A stretch of DNA of 46,932 nt from Bradyrhizobium rifense (lineage in GTDB: Bacteria; Pseudomonadota; Alphaproteobacteria; Rhizobiales; Xanthobacteraceae): assembly GCF_008123425.1 (NCBI RefSeq), contig NZ_VSSS01000090.1, forward strand, positions 1 to 46,932. The letters run 5' to 3'. The number at the start of each line of letters is the position of its first letter. Position 1 is the first letter of the stretch. The notes below the pieces were generated by a model. It worked only from the letters and a program-made list of their open reading frames with translations, did no database searches and was not told the origin of the DNA. The position numbers were made by a program, and so were the translations under genes. This document shows, piece by piece, positions 46,717-46,932 of the stretch.

Positions 46717-46910
46717 TAATTTCGCGAAAGGGTGCCGACAAGAATGCTAGCGCTGTGATGCGTGGTGCTCTGAGAGAAACCGGTAAGCTGATGTTGAGCC
46801 TGAGCTTGGACGACGTCCATAAAATGCTTGAGATGAAAGATCGAGGCGACGACCCCAACACCCTTTTGTTCGAGCTGTTGGATGAGATGTTGATGAAGCT
46901 CGAACGTTGA
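46698..46910 (+). CDS. Probable displaced C-terminal part of the Mrr-like protein
   Basis: This 70-codon ORF overlaps the previous gene by 19 bases in another frame. It reads SVALIISRKGADKNASAVMR, then GALRETGKLMLSLSLDDVHK, then MLEMKDRGDDPNTLLFELLD. It starts with a hydrophobic strand rather than a natural N-terminus, and I recall similar tails at the end of Mrr-like endonuclease proteins. A one-base indel near 46680-46700 would join the two. A separate coupled gene is the alternative. Confidence 0.55.
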   Translation: MRSVALIISRKGADKNASAVMRGALRETGKLMLSLSLDDVHKMLEMKDRGDDPNTLLFELLDEMLMKLER

Positions 46911-46932
46911 TTGAATTACGGTGACAGCACTG

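Noticed and set aside
1..46932. CRISPR array
   Set aside because: No regularly spaced repeats with unique spacers occur; the AAGCATGCTT copies are kilobases apart.

Overview
The window looks like a chromosomal segment of a high-GC alphaproteobacterium, most likely Bradyrhizobium or a close relative. This is an inference from gene content (PilZ, HdeD-like, DUF2865, DUF5681 and PF04392 binding proteins, an EF-P/EpmA/EpmB set) and from family-typical intergenic repeats; no search could be run.

Bases 1-25334 are chromosomal backbone: a soluble chemoreceptor-like protein, recJ, a short-chain dehydrogenase and a class II aldolase; a lytic transglycosylase; a MarR regulator divergent from an AhpD-like protein and a cupin; an amino-acid binding protein; an M23 peptidase; the translation-factor cluster efp / epmA-epmB; a class I DAHP synthase (aroG) preceded by what reads as a complete aromatic-amino-acid attenuator (promoter, leader peptide with FYWYFSY, competing hairpins, U-tract); an HdeD-like protein, a PrsW-type protease, a PilZ protein, several small unknowns, and a surface-glycan group (acyltransferase, methyltransferase-GT2 fusion, polytopic GT-C-like protein).

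Bases 25335-43400 form an integrated element. The 3' end of tRNA-Glu(UUC) at its right edge is repeated as an exact 18-bp copy at the left edge, and a tyrosine integrase with an AlpA-like gene lies beside the tRNA. The predicted excised circle is 18,048 bp. The element carries an HTH protein, a DUF5681 protein, a serine resolvase with a palindromic upstream region, zinc-ribbon proteins, two paralogous secreted proteins sharing a 98-bp upstream block, a three-helix membrane protein with a cyclic-nucleotide domain, a periplasmic binding protein, a HEPN/MltR-like gene overlapping an SRAP (HMCES/YedK) gene, a PD-(D/E)XK-like protein, and a large protein with two nucleotide-processing-like domains (NDT/TIR-like) fused to a P-loop ATPase. 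The last one looks like an anti-phage or conflict system, and its last ~60 codons are out of frame. A repeat built on AAGCATGCTT occurs four times in the element.

Bases 43459-46932 return to backbone: a short PilZ protein, small secreted and membrane proteins, a glutathione transferase, a REP-like palindrome, a 26-residue membrane peptide with its own terminator, and glyoxalase I. At the right edge is an Mrr-like nuclease whose probable C-terminal part lies in another frame.
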